Shown: positions 30,413 to 42,536 of the stretch, piece after piece | Layout: each line of letters starts with the position of its first letter | How positions within the stretch are numbered: the first letter of the stretch is position 1 | DNA from: Cristatella mucedo | Lineage: Eukaryota; Bryozoa; Phylactolaemata; Cristatellidae | Length of the DNA: 64,000 nucleotides | Reading direction: 5' to 3' | NCBI GenBank assembly: GCA_009760855.2 | Contig: WPIO01000005.1 | Coordinates: 6,722,001-6,786,000 of the forward strand | Notes under the pieces: model-generated | What the model was told of the DNA's origin: nothing | Seen by the model: the letters and a program-made list of their open reading frames with translations, nothing else | Database searches by the model: none | Program-made: the position numbers and the translations under genes

Positions 30413-30930
30413 TATAATACCGAAAGCTGCCGAAATATCGAGCAAAACAAGCAGAGATACTCAATCCATGTCTGCATCCCTCAGTGGGTCATTGCACACC
30501 TGAAGCAATGCCCACTCTGTGGAGTAATTAGCTCTAAAGCCAGACTGGAACTTACGAGTAACGGTAACGGTTGAAGGCGTTCAGCAGTATCCAAGGCGTA
30601 CAGCAACTTCCGTAAGGCTCAATGGCCTAGAAGAAAATTCAACTGCAATGGCGAAGCAGCAACCTCTGTAGCTCAACAGACTGCGTATTTTAGAGTAAAG
30701 CTTTCAAAAGCCTTAGTAAGAGATAATCACCTTGTCTGTTCCAAGCTGCTTGAATTCGCGAGCCGCGAATCGTGAGCATCGGTCACAATCTGGCTGATTT
30801 AGCTATCCATCCTTCTAGAACTTCGCAGAATTTAGAAAGTGTCACACTTGGATAGAAATCGATCCCATGAAAGAGAAGCTAGCGCGTGAAGTAAATAAAT
30901 GTGTGACTATCACTCAATAGAATTCTGCCA
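30413..30930. other. Continuation of minus-strand LINE-like sequence, otherwise unassigned
   Basis: From about 30420 to 30560, minus-strand sequence reads like the start of the group A reverse transcriptase (a segment parallel to SKFQSGFRANYSTEWALL and a preceding ILLVLLDISAAFG-like motif). So the solo tail at 30336 may sit inside a longer inverted copy. The remainder is unassigned. Confidence 0.5.
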
Positions 30931-30931
30931 A

Positions 30932-31058
30932 CATGGTTTGGCCCACTGGCTAAGGTGGTCGCCTCGATCAAGGCCTGGCCTATCGCATGGATTCAAGCCC
31001 CGTTGCTTAGGTGAAGCACCTGAATAGAAATTAGGTTCTCTTAGGGTACTAAGCAGAT
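30932..31058 (+). mobile_element. tRNA-derived SINE, copy 2
   Basis: Head with TTTGGCCCACTGGCTAAGG (A box) and a B-box-like GGATTCAAGCCCC, then tail GTGAAGCACCTGAATAGAAA and TTAGGGTACTAAGCAGA. A (TA)n tract follows immediately. Confidence 0.78.
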
Positions 31059-31062
31059 TATT

Positions 31063-31077
31063 TCTATATGTATATCG

Positions 31078-31140
<63 letters not shown>
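31063..31140. repeat. (TA)n microsatellite
   Basis: Roughly 75 bp of TA with two interruptions, beginning at the 3' end of the preceding SINE. Confidence 0.9.
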
Positions 31141-31141
<1 letters not shown>

Positions 31142-33070
31142 CAGAGAGAAAAATTGGAAACAGAGAAAAAGTGGTTCAGTTACTTCCCCGGAGGCATTCG
31201 CTGAGTACTCCACACACCTCAATATCTCCGAAAGAATTAAGCTAAGTGCTGGAGTACCGTGCTTTTGAACTCGGTGTTTTAGCTACATACAGATTGTTCC
31301 ATAAAGATTTGTTCTGCAGTGATAGAAAATGCATAAATACTAATCATACGAATACTAGCGATCCAGCGAGGTTAGCGGGGTCAGAGGACATTCAGGCCTG
31401 CGCATACAAAGAAAATGCAGGTGTTTGAGTGAAATTTCGTAAGGACTGGCAAGTGGTTACAATACTAAAACAAATAGAACGCACTATACGAGAACGCTAT
31501 CTGTTTTGTATCCACAGCGCTGGCTTACACTTCTTCCGAGATTGGATTGCATTAGTCTCTAGGGCTAGGATAACTAGCATCCGACCTGATATCTGGACGT
31601 GCTGTGGTACTTTCCGCAGTTACAATGAATGATCTTATGCTACAAGTCTGATTTCTGCAATCCTATCCTCTCCGACTGCCCTCTGCGTCGGAGATCAGTA
31701 AGTTCCACGCTTAACTATGGCATGGTTCCTGTAAGCCTCCGGCAGCATACTTTAGCAGCTTTCTGCTAACTTTCGCCAGCTCGCCGCAGTGATGGCTCTT
31801 GACTAGTAGACTAACTAAGAGACGCTAGTATTTAGAACCAAATTAAGAATGATAAAAAAACGCACGTACTCTTTCATAAATGCTATGACGGATATTATTA
31901 TTGGGAAATGAAATGTAGCAATGCTGTGACGGTCGTATAATTCATAACGGGAGAATTCGATGCCTTCCACGATGCAGATTGTTCTTTACTGTATATTGTT
32001 CCAGAAACCTCAGCAGGTATGCTGTTTATGAAATTTTGTCATATACCCTTGCTCTTACTCGTCACGGGGCATTTATTTCGCTGAGCTGCTTGAACATCGC
32101 CCAGACGTCATTAGCAGGGTATTTCAGCCGTAGGCTTCAGCAGATACAGTGCTTAACCTCCTAGCCAAACGGGCTGCTCTAAATGGCCAATTATCTCGTT
32201 GGTAAAATGTTCTTTTGCATATTGAAATCGCTGCAATAAAGCTTCAACTACGAGTTCCCACCCAAGAATGCTACCAAGTGAGCAGGTTGCTCGCAGGTGC
32301 TCATACAGCAAAGGCTCATCGACTCAGTCCACCGGCTAGGGGGCATATCACAGAATGTCACAGCAGGCTAGGGGGTAGGTCACAGAAGCAACCTCTTAGC
32401 ATTATGCGTGGTGGGGCCGCCAGAATCCTCAGACTGAAAATCATTAGTATATTGTACGATTCATTTTTACGAGCATTGCACGCCGGCACTAAATCTATAA
32501 ATACATGACCTTTTTATCCGCAGTAGGTGTCTACTCTCGCTCTTGAATGCTAGCAACCGTAGCTGAGCTCATATCGACAGAGTCATATGCGATCGTTCGC
32601 ATCAGCTGGAACACACTGGAACTGAAATTGTGCTTGTAGCAACGACCTCTCAGCAGCTGAGCTCTCGCCGACATTGACAAGGAAACTTCAACCGCCAACC
32701 GGCTCTGAAAAGATTTGAATGTGCACAAAATACACACAAACCATTTCATAATAATTGCATAGTTGAACAGTTAGGACTGCCATGCTCTTGCTGAGAAAGC
32801 GCAGACAAAATCAGGACTGACTTTCAATTGCCCTTAAAACAAGCTTATTATAATCAGTGGCACCAATCCAGCCTAACCGTGTGTGGCTTGAGTTTAGCTT
32901 CTGCAAGAACTTGTTGAAATTCCACATGCATATATTAAATGCGCTTATGTTAACGAGAAGCAGTCTCCTTAACCATACCCAGGTCAGCATCCGAACTACA
33001 TGTAAATGCAATAATAATAAAATCGTTAATTGAGCTTCTTAGTAGCTAGATTTTAAAGTAATGTATTTTA
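31141..33070. other. Unassigned DNA
   Basis: No gene recognised. A 22-bp phrase around GGCTAGGGGG and TCACAGAA is repeated at about 32334 and 32366, and a short (AAT)n lies at 33009-33020. Confidence 0.35.
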
Positions 33071-33072
33071 AT

Positions 33073-33592
33073 GTGTCTCCGTCTGTAACTCCGTTAAGCC
33101 AGAACGACTATGTGGGTGTTACGCATGAGAGTTTTGTATAACACACTCACAGCCTAAGCGGCTTTCGGTATGCATTCGGTAGCCAACACACTTCCTCTCA
33201 CTCAACAAAGAGAAAGTTGGAAGCATAGCCGAGTCGGAAAACATTTGATGCAGTGAGTAGCATGGAATTAGCAGCTCAGGGCGGATGTAAAGGATGAGCC
33301 ATAGTCGGTAGCAGGAGAGGAGTTGTCGTTGCGTAAGAATCGTGGAAGCGAGTTCCAGCCCAGGACCTGCAGAGCAAAGACTTCTGTCGCCAACGGTCTG
33401 TAAATGGAGGAATGGAAAAACTAATGTACTGTCCGTACAGGACCTGCTGGCATGAGGAGGCTGAAACTCCAGCAGTTAAGCTAGGTATGGAGGAGCCAAG
33501 CTGTGAGGGCCTTGTGGGTCAGCTTAAGAACTTTGCTCTGTATCCGTTGATCAACCGGCAGCCATCCTAGCTCTTTTAGCAAAGGAGACACG
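33073..33592 (-). mobile_element. Group B LINE 3' end
   Basis: Reverse complement of the C-terminal ~520 bases of the 38290-39215 element, from the LGWLPVDQRI region through GDRSLCSAG to the TESRLGC end and the short 3' UTR. Several frameshifts and stops. The upstream boundary is diffuse. Confidence 0.87.
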
Positions 33593-33599
33593 TGGTAAA

Positions 33600-36560
33600 A
33601 CCTCTGGGATTTTCAAACTAGCATTGCAGCCATATACATAGCCATCTACAGCGGCCTAGTTGCTTGAACGGTCAAAAGGAATAACAATAAATTAAGCCAA
33701 CACGGAACTAAGGAGCTAGTTAAATCTTTTGCAAGTCACTGGGGAAGACAACTCCTAATCTTGGATAGGGATCGGACGTGATGGCTAGTTGTTGAAGCAG
33801 TATTCTGAATGTACTTCTCCATGGAAACCCCCTAACCGAACTCATCGCCGCCCTTTACCTGCATTAAATTCAAGTCCACCTTTAAGCCCGTCACAAGTGA
33901 ACTCACCTCAAAGTTTGGCCCTCATTATACCAAGACAAGTGACCCTATGGAACCTACACCTACGGTTATACTTCTGAGATACTTTGATTTTGCTGTTACT
34001 TTGATCAATCTGGATCATAACAATGTCTGTACATCTGTTGTTGTCCTGACTTCATCAAAGAATATCTGTTTTAACATTGCGCAATTTTGGAGTAAATATA
34101 GGACCCTGGAAAATTCCGAAATGTTTACCCAGTCTGTCTCATGTCATTATAATTAAATTCACTGAAATGAGTATCGGATCAGCTATGCTGGCTAACGATG
34201 TCTCTATCTATTTAGTGAGGCCATCTGCAATTATGTTGGAAAAGGATGAAAAATGATCATTCGTAATCCTTCAAGTAATAGCCATGAAAGTACTTAAGAT
34301 GTTTTTACTAGTGTTTCAATTTTTGAGGCACTTCCATTTAAATAAGAAAAATAGATGCAGGAATTTTATATAAAACGTGAGTTAGCATGATTATATCCTC
34401 TGCCATCATCTGTCAAGGGTTCATTACCTGTGGACGACTCGATGTAATTTAGTCTGTAGCTGCGATATTTCTTAGAAGAATTTACAATGTTGTCCATGAT
34501 GGATGAGCGAAATTTAGAGACAAGCTAAACCCTGTTTCCACTAAGGGCAAGAATTAGAATGTATACCTTTTCTCATGTAACTAAGGAATTTTCCGTTCGT
34601 CAGGAAAGACTTATTCCCGACGGGTGGTACTCAATCTACATAAATCAGCAGCCCCTCACTTCTTCACGGTATTACGAAAGGCAATGTGCATAATGCGACA
34701 TTCATGCCGGCGGCAGAGGGATCTGATTTTGTGCATGTAGATCTACAGGAGCAAGCGCTACATAGGTCTGTGAGACTACCTTCCGCTAAAGCTGACTTTC
34801 GCTAAGGATCTGGTCATCAACCTGGGAGTGCTAAGAAGAGGATCGAGCCAGTAGCTGCTTAATTGAATTGAAAATGATGACAATTTAAGAGCAAGATGGA
34901 GTTCAGATTGGCTACTTGAGAGCAGGGCTGAGCATCCTAAAGAACAGTCTAGTTTTAAGTCCGGGGCAGTGAGTTATATCTTAAAGTGATTACGGCACCC
35001 TAATTCGCTGGGTGATCTCGTTTTAAGTGCACCTCGAGCGCTTGTCTTTGGCCGAAAGCTCCGAGATGAGTACTTACTCTTTGATACAGCGCCACCGCCA
35101 TTCGTTCGCTGTGGGAGTTCTCGTTTTACATTATCTAACACAAACTGGGCAATTGGATTCCATGAATCATACTGCATTGCAGTGAGAGCAAGCCATTATG
35201 ACACCAGTCTGTTTCAAGGATGAATATAGCTCAACTCGGAGTGCGTATTCGTGGAGCTACATTATCACTTGTGGAGATTAAAGCCGCGAAGTCATATCGT
35301 ATGCTATTCCTTGCTTTTTTAAATTAATAAGCGTCTCCTTTGCTGGCTCTCATCCTTTCAAGCTTCAGATTAAACCATGCGGAAGTACAGAGCAACAGGG
35401 CTTCTTTGCTTGGGAAAATTATTTATTAATTCAGAATGAATTATCAGATTATAATAACATAATATATTATAATATACTATATAACAATATACAATATATA
35501 TATATATATATGTGTGTGTGTACAATCTAATATTATCTTTATCAGAATGAAAGCATTGCAAAAAGCAGTATCTGCACCATTGCAATGTAGGGCAGTGCTC
35601 AATAGATCTGAAAAATAGCGACAGTGATTTCGCACACGGGTGCCCTTCGCATAATTTGGTGCAAAAACATCTGAAAACATTTGGTTTGCTGTGGAGCTCT
35701 ATGACCTAATGGTAGTAGGCCTTTGTTTAAATGCATGCGATTAGTATACGTAGCTAGTGAAACCCTCTAGAAGGTAGAATCTACAGTGGTGTTCAGATCG
35801 TGCGTTCTTTCAGCTGTTCTGATTTGTTCTGAGTTTACATTGAGCCCACTGGCATCTGTTGCTCAGCTAGTGAAATTATTGTCACCACACTTGAGACCAA
35901 GGCTAATTATGCGGCCCGAGCCGATGCGAAAGGCTCAGGAAAACCGTCGCACACATGATTCAGCACAGATCCAACTATGCTTACCTTGGAATATTGTTTT
36001 CCTACAAGCCGGAGCAATTTATTAGGTAAATGAATTCACGCTGACTGGTAAGCGCCAGGAGCCCAACCACACGGCTGGCTTTTGACCACTTATCGAAGGT
36101 TAAATCGCTCAAACTGCAGTTGGGTTTGTCAACACAGTAAAAGGTAGCAAAAATAATAGAATTAATTTTTTGAAGGACACATTAAAAGGGAAGTCTTGTG
36201 ATCTATCTTACGTTTTGCTGGAACCACTGTACTCGAGTATGCTCATGGAGCATTCCTGGCCGCCATGATTTTCTGGAGCCCTTCAATCTGGAGAGTTCAG
36301 GACAGTGCGAGACAATGAGAGACAGTGCGAGACAATGATGAGTCAGGCTAATGACGTACTTCGAATTTAAAAGGCCGGATGCTAAGCCAGAGCCCAATGT
36401 TTTTCCTGCAAGACCTTCGAAATTTGTCTTTCCGGCGTATTTTTTTCTGCTCGTCATTAGAAGCAGGCCCTTTAGAACTTTACTTGGTTTCCATCGTTCC
36501 TAGAACTCGTTTTAATAAAGACGCCCAGCCAGTATTTTGGTAACCAGCCGAACTCTGAAC
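33600..36560. other. Unassigned DNA
   Basis: No gene recognised. A small (TA)n/(TG)n tract lies at 35496-35522. A pair of phrases around GAGACAGTGCGAGACAATGA is tandemly repeated at 36308-36338. Confidence 0.35.
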
Positions 36561-36569
36561 TCAGCTGAT

Positions 36570-38152
36570 CAGAACTTCTGTCCATGGTGAAATGGCAAAA
36601 AAGACACTTGAACGGGTCGTGGCAGACTAGCTAAACTCATATATCGAAACCTCACACCTTGCTAGTAAGTTCCAGTCCGGCTTTAGAGCTAATCACTCCA
36701 CAGAGTCAGTATTGCTTAGGGTATACAACGACCTACTTAGGAATGCAGACATGGGTAGAGTGTCTCTGCTTGTTCTGCTCGATCTTTCGGCAGCTTTTGA
36801 CACCATCGATCATAAAGTTCTTCTAGAGCGCCTCTCATCTCGTTTGGGCATCACTGGCACTGCTCTGCAGTGGTTCAGGTCCTATCTCAGTGGGAGACTC
36901 CAGAGTATTGACGTGAATGGACAAAGATCATCTGAATTACCTCTGAAATATGGAGTACCTCAGGGCTCTGTGCTAGGTCCGGTTCTTTTCACGGTTTATA
37001 TTCTCCCTCTTGCTGATGTAATTGCCAAGCACAATCTAGGCTTTCACTTCTATGCGGATGACACTCAGTTGTACCTTTGCTTTGATCCCTCCCAGCCTTC
37101 GAGCACCTCAAATTCTCTCAACTCACTTGCTGCATGCATTGATGACATCCGCACATGGATGGCTGCAAATTTTCTAAAACTAAACGATGACAAAACTATC
37201 TTACTAGTTATGGGCAAACCCAGTGTGATTCAGAGATTGGAAAGGCTGTCTCTCTAAATTGGCTCTGCCAGCATATCTGCAGTTGAATCAGCTCGAAATC
37301 TAGGTGTCATATTCCAAAGCGACCTCTCGTTAGACGACCATATCAGATCCACAGTCAAATCTGCCATTTTTCAGCTTCATAATATTGCTAAAATTCGGGC
37401 TTGTTTAGATAAGGATGCCACGTCTAAGTTGGTCCATGCATTCGTTACATCTCGTCTCGACTTCTGCAACTCACTGCTTACTGGCCTACCAGCATGTGCG
37501 ATCAGGCGATTGCAGCTGGTGCAAAACTCCACAGCTAGGCTTGTCTGTCGTGAGCTTCGCAGTTGCCACATTACTCCACTTGTCGCCGACCTGCACTGGC
37601 TACCAGTCAAGCAACGGATTGACTTCAAGGTTTTGTCGCTCACTTTTAGTTTCCTTCATTCTATGGCTCCTGCCTATCTCTCCGACATACTCCCCGATCA
37701 GGCCAAGCATCGTACCACCCGCTTTTCGGAATCCAACAGTCTAGAAATACCTCGTACAAACCTCAAATCCTTTGTAGACCGTGCATTTAATTCGTATGCT
37801 CCCAAAGCCTGGAACTCCCTCCCGACCTGCGTCAGAACATCCCCTGACCTGACCACATTTAAAAGGATCTTAAAAACACACCTATTTAGGACAGCATTTA
37901 GTGGGTCTCTATGATTCGTCCTTCACGTGCTTATGCGTGCTGACACTGTGCATGCTGCCACTAACCACATTTGCATGCTGACCCTGTGCATGTCACTCCT
38001 AACCATGTTATTCATCTTGGTTGTTTTTCAAGCATGATTTTACTTACCATTTAATTGCATTTCCCTTTGCAGCAAATGTAAAGCGCCTAGAAAGAGATTG
38101 ACTTCTCTGGGGGCGCTTTATCAAGTACATTGTTATTATTATCAAGTACATT
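36570..38152 (+). mobile_element. Group A LINE (CR1/L2-like), best copy: RT and C-terminus
   Basis: One frame runs from about 36580 to TGA at 37912-37914 with only two internal stops (TAG 36628, TAA 37255). It contains FQSGFRANHSTESVLL, motif A VLLDLSAAFDTIDH, LQWFRSYLSGR, motif B GVPQGSVLGPVLF, motif C FHFYADDTQLYL and the KLNDDKT block. The C-terminal half has LVHAFVTSRLDFCNSLL, LHWLPVKQRIDFK and KAWNSLPTCVR. The 3' UTR ends in a hairpin (9-bp outer stem TAAAGCGCC/GGCGCTTTA; 5-bp inner AGAGA/TCTCT) and (ATT)n. The endonuclease and ORF1 are missing, so this is a 5'-truncated copy. The protein would reverse-transcribe its RNA at a nicked target; the two stops should block this. Confidence 0.93.
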
Positions 38153-38223
38153 TTTTTAATGGCTCATAATCTTCACGAAAGAGCAAGGTTATTCATTCGA
38201 AACTCTTAAAAATTAAGCATTCC

Positions 38224-38266
38224 ACTTTAAGGTTTTGTCGCTCAATTTTAGGTTCCTTCATTTTTT
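38224..38266 (+). repeat. Short duplicate of LINE segment 37620-37664
   Basis: Repeats the phrase around AAGGTTTTGTCGCTCA and TTCCTTCATT from within the LINE about 600 bp upstream. It has no other LINE sequence around it and stands at the left edge of the group B element. Confidence 0.7.
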
Positions 38267-38289
38267 AGCTACAATGTGTGCCATTCTCC

Positions 38290-39218
38290 TCATTCTCATC
38301 AAAAATCACCTGCGAATTGCAAAATCTGGAGACCTTTGACCTCGATACTGTCCTTACAACAATATCTGCTTCGCCTCTGCTGCTCAATCCTCTTTCCGAC
38401 CTGTCATCATTGGTAGATTGATACAACACGACACTAGCTGACATGATCGACGAGTTTGCACCTATGACTAAGGGCACCGTGTGCCCTCGCCCAGACGATC
38501 CATGGCTTACCGCATAACTGACTGTCCATCAACAGGCATATGAGGACTACTGTAGATCGTACCAATCGATCCTAGCAAAGGCCAAGTCTAGCTTCTACAA
38601 CAACATTGTTGAATCGCAGATGCTCAATCCAAAAATGCTGGTGTCGACGGTCAACTATCTCCTTAACCCAGAGGTCGGCAAACTTTTCGGACTGTTGGGA
38701 TGGTTGCCAGTTGAGCAAAGGATACGGAGCAACGTTCTTATGCTGACCCACAAGGCCCGCCACGGCTTGGCTCCTTCATACCTAGCTGAACTGCTGCATC
38801 AGTTTCAGCCTGTTCGTGCCCTCAGGTCATGTGTGGACAATAAATTAGCTGTCCCATTCCTCCGCTTAAAGACAGTTGGCGACAGAAGCTTTAGCTCTGC
38901 AGGTCCTAGACTGTGGAACTCGCTTCCACAATTCTTACGCAACGGCATCTACTCTCCAACTGCCGACTATGGCACATCTTTTTCCGCGGTCCTGAACTGC
39001 TACTTCTATGCTACTCACTACCTCAACTGCTCTCCTAACTCTGCTATGCTTCCCACTTTCTCTTTGTTGCGTGAGACGAAGTCTGTTGGCTACCGAATGC
39101 GTACCGAAAGCCGCTTAGGCTGTGAGTGTGCTATACAAAACTCTCCTGCGTAACGCCCACATGGTCTTTATGACTTTGTGGAGTTACTGACGGAGATACA
39201 TACATACATACATACATT
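38290..39218 (+). mobile_element. Group B LINE with the reverse transcriptase deleted
   Basis: 38330-38690 encodes the region between endonuclease and RT (ADMIDEFAPMTKGTVCPRPD, then AYEDYCRSYQSILAKAKSSF and LNPKMLVSTVNYLLN). At about 38690 it jumps in frame to the C-terminal region (LGWLPVEQRIRSNV, RLWNSLPQFLRN). The result is an open frame 38620-39153 of 177 codons. The end is GTGGAGTTACTGACGGAGAT then (ACAT)n to 39218. The group B 3' end differs from group A. Confidence 0.88.
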
Positions 39219-40885
39219 TTATTGAGGGAGATAGCGGCTGTAACTGGCATGTTCTCTGATGTAGAATGCGATGACAATTCATTCAAAGGAAGACAAGAGC
39301 AACACTAAGGGGTTCGTTTCCAAGCAATTCCCAACCTAAGACGATAATCAGCATCACCCATTTAGTCAAACCACATGAACTGAAAGAATTAGAAATAGAG
39401 ATGGGCAGTTTCAGACTCTCAACTTCTATATTAGGGTGTAGTTGACATCTCGGTCTGATAAAATGCATCAAGCTTCTAGTGGAAAACGTGGTCATGAATA
39501 ATACGTTCCTAGGATGTCATTCAGCAACCTTTTAAAGTGCCAAGCTCCCAGTAAGCGGGTTAGTGATGGATGATCTAATGCCTTCAAGAGATGTATTACC
39601 TTCGTGCGGCGGTGAGATACGATGCTGTGAGGACGAAGCCCCATGGCAAGGGCTGAACGACCATGTAAGCAGCAAGGACAGACGGTGAGCTTAGGACTGA
39701 GGTGTGGAAGAAGAGTAAATGCTAGCTGGTTTGTGTAGCCTCGTTTATTTATCAGCAGAAGATCCTTACCTAGTATCACCACTGCTTTCAGAAAACACTC
39801 GGCGATCGACCTCTGCAATACTCAAGCCCACGGCCTCAGTGGTGTGAAGTGCACTGCTTGAATAAAACTGGGATGTATGTGTTGATCACAAAGCTCGCGT
39901 ATACTTAGCGCATGTGCTAGCTGCAGGTCGAGCCGGTGGCTTTGAGCCGAAAAGAAAAGTTTCAGAATAATTTCCAGATTTGCTGCAGGACTGGTAGAAA
40001 CTACCGAGCATCTTAGGGTCTCAGTACCCCCTGCCTACTAATTTGCTGACCCTGGCTGGCAGCTAGCCAAGGGGCAGCAACCTATGGGTGGTTGCTGACA
40101 GCCGATACCTGCCGTTGCGGCTGTTTGTTAAGAGAGCTTCATTCGGCTGCTGCGAAGCGCAAGTGACTCCATACCTGGGCGTCTCCATAGCAATAGGCAA
40201 GTTGGCGGGATTTCCAGTAACTACATGCGGCTCATACATAACTTTCGACTCTGAGACAAAGCGAGCATACTGTTCCCTTCCAAACGAACGGCAGGATGGT
40301 TCGACAGACCGATTGACTTCAGTCGTAGGCTACGAAAACTGACTGATTGATGGGGTGATAGCAGGATACAGTAAGATTCTAATCGTAATAGTCCAAAGAA
40401 TGCCCACCGATATGTATTGGCTATCACAATGTCACTGCCCGGTCGAATCTAAAATCTCAGTGAAATACCTAAAGCACGGCGATGAAGTTAGGTAAAGGTA
40501 TAAGACTTATCTCTGTGGCTGGTTAGGATGCTGGGCCTTGCAATGGAGGATTAATAATAATAGTACGTTGCTTGCTTAGCACCCTAGGAGAAGTAAGCCT
40601 CCATCCGGACGTTTGTTTATTGCCTGGGAGAGAGTGAGGTGCTCAGCATAGGTGGCCGATTGCCTGCTGCCTGCTGCCTGCATGCTGGTGCTCTGCTCGG
40701 AGGACCAGAATTAGGGCGAATCTCTTAGGAAGCGGCGCCTCTGCCACTAATCACCCCCACCCCATACGTCCCCAGCATTGGCGTCTCAGTGCACCTGCAC
40801 GGTTGCCAGTCGGGCCTTCACTGCTCGCCGAACTCCCTGTTTCCGTTAGTAACCGCTGGCTATGCCACTGCATTGCCTGCCTGTC
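39219..40885. other. Unassigned DNA
   Basis: No known domain. The minus-strand frame 39492-39818 (108 codons) has a Cys/His-containing segment, CPCCLHGRSALAMGLRPHS, but no start or splice support. A degenerate tail-like phrase lies near 40573-40610. Confidence 0.3.
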
Positions 40886-40889
40886 AAGG

Positions 40890-41465
40890 CTGTTGTAATT
40901 TCACTACTTGAATGTCATCTGACCTGTGCAATAAGGCGCTTACAGTGGTAAATTTGGCACCTTGCATTGTCAACCACGAATGTCTCAATTGCCATGTTCC
41001 AATACTCTCACTTACTATTTCTGGCTCTCTATCAAGCAGCGTATTGAAATCAAGGCTGCTTTGCTCACATTTAGGTCTCCTCATTCTCTAGCTCCGGCCT
41101 ACTCATCCGTACTAGTTCACAATCAGGCTAGGCATCGCATTTTTTACTCGGGTCTTTTAGCTGTGCCTCAAAGCAACCACAAGTCCGTTGGAAACCGAGC
41201 CTTTAGTTTTTATGCTCCCAAAGCCGAGAACTTACTCGGCACTGACGTCATGACAGCCCTCAGACTTGACGAGATTTATAAGGAAGCTTGAAAACCAACC
41301 GGCTCTTCACAGTATTTTCTGGTCCGCGTGAATCCCTTTGTGTGCTTGTGCCACTGATGCTAAGCATGCTATCACTAACCAGTTGACAAGCTTACGTTGC
41401 AGAATATGTAAAGCTGCAAGAAAAAGAGTTTTTTGTGAGAAAAAGCTTTCATAGTGCTAGACAAA
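40890..41465 (+). mobile_element. Group A LINE C-terminal relic with tail
   Basis: Frame 40962-41291 carries LSIKQRIEIKAALLTFRSP, HSLAPAYSSVL and NRAFSFYAPKAENLL, matching the 37600-37810 region. It continues through a diverged 3' UTR to GTAAAGCTGCAAGAAAAAGA, the eroded hairpin. Confidence 0.85.
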
Positions 41466-41607
41466 GTTCTCATTACTGCTATTATATTAGAATTGTCAGT
41501 AAGATGCTCTAGCTACCCAACATAGTTCCTCGCCAACCTACGATATTCGATAAGTACTGATCAGCCATGCTCGACATCACATCCCTCTTGGTCGTAGCCA
41601 ACGAAAG

Positions 41608-41609
<2 letters not shown>

Positions 41610-41689
<80 letters not shown>
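41610..41689. repeat. (CT)n microsatellite
   Basis: About 80 bp of uninterrupted CT. Confidence 0.95.
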
Positions 41690-41691
<2 letters not shown>

Positions 41692-42362
41692 ATGCAGTTC
41701 GGCCTCTAAGTGCTGCTGTCTTCTCTGCTTGTGTCTTAGCCCTGAACAGACGTTTAATTCTTCTTAGAGTGGCAAATAAGTGGATCAGGACCTGACCATG
41801 TTTCATACTTAACAGCAAACACGTGGTTCATCATTATTATAAGCTACTACGCTTTCCTAACTTCTGATCGCAGCTCCGTGTACTTTTAACTGTAAACCAG
41901 TATACTCAAACCGGAGCCAATCAGCGCTAGACTCTCGCCTACCAGCTATCATACTGGACGGAAGTGTAATAGCCCTCGGAGTGGCCATCATTGGAAGTTG
42001 CGACCCCTTGGTCTGTGTAATTTGCGGCCAAGATCGCTGGTGGCTGGGCCTCCAGTAGACTTTTTTTGTAGCTTGGATTCCTATAGGCCAAATGACACCC
42101 GTTCGACAGTGTAAACTGGCAGGGTGAGGCTTTCCAAGGAGGTCTTTGGGCGGGGAGGCGCAGTTGGGTTTTGCAGGCAGGTCTTGGAGTTGGGAGGGGC
42201 TGTCGGAGGAAGAATCGTTGCGGGCGGTGCGAGATGCGGCCCAGCTCGGATCGCAGCGAGAGCTCCGCTTGAGTTCCGCGTAAATACGTAGCTTGCTTGC
42301 CTCTTTGTACGCAGCACTTCAGGCTACTTCGGCTCGGAAATAAGTCTAAACGTGAAGCAGAC

Positions 42363-42536
42363 ATGGCTATTTCGCAATTCGACGGCAGCGATGACCTCGT
42401 TGATCGGCTAAACAAATTGATAGAGCGCCAAAGACGCAGCGCCAAAGACGGCGTCGTTAATTTCTTGCCATTATTTATCACTCCTGGCGCGCGAACTGCC
42501 AAAGAATTCGTCCCGAAAGCAGCGAAAGAAGATTGA
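42363..42536 (+). CDS. Possible small protein or first exon, 57 aa
   Basis: ATG at 42363 (context GACATGG) opens a frame ending in TGA at 42534-42536. It contains SDDLVDRLNKLIERQRRSAK, a plausible amphipathic helix, and ends in a Lys/Glu-rich stretch. The frame extends upstream without a stop to about 42297. I recognise no family. An antisense frame (41939-42502) overlaps it and reads less like protein. Confidence 0.25.
   Translation: MAISQFDGSDDLVDRLNKLIERQRRSAKDGVVNFLPLFITPGARTAKEFVPKAAKED

Noticed and set aside
41939..42502. 187-codon minus-strand open frame
   Set aside because: It lies in GC-rich DNA where stops are rare, has no recognised domain, and the overlapping plus-strand frame reads more like protein.
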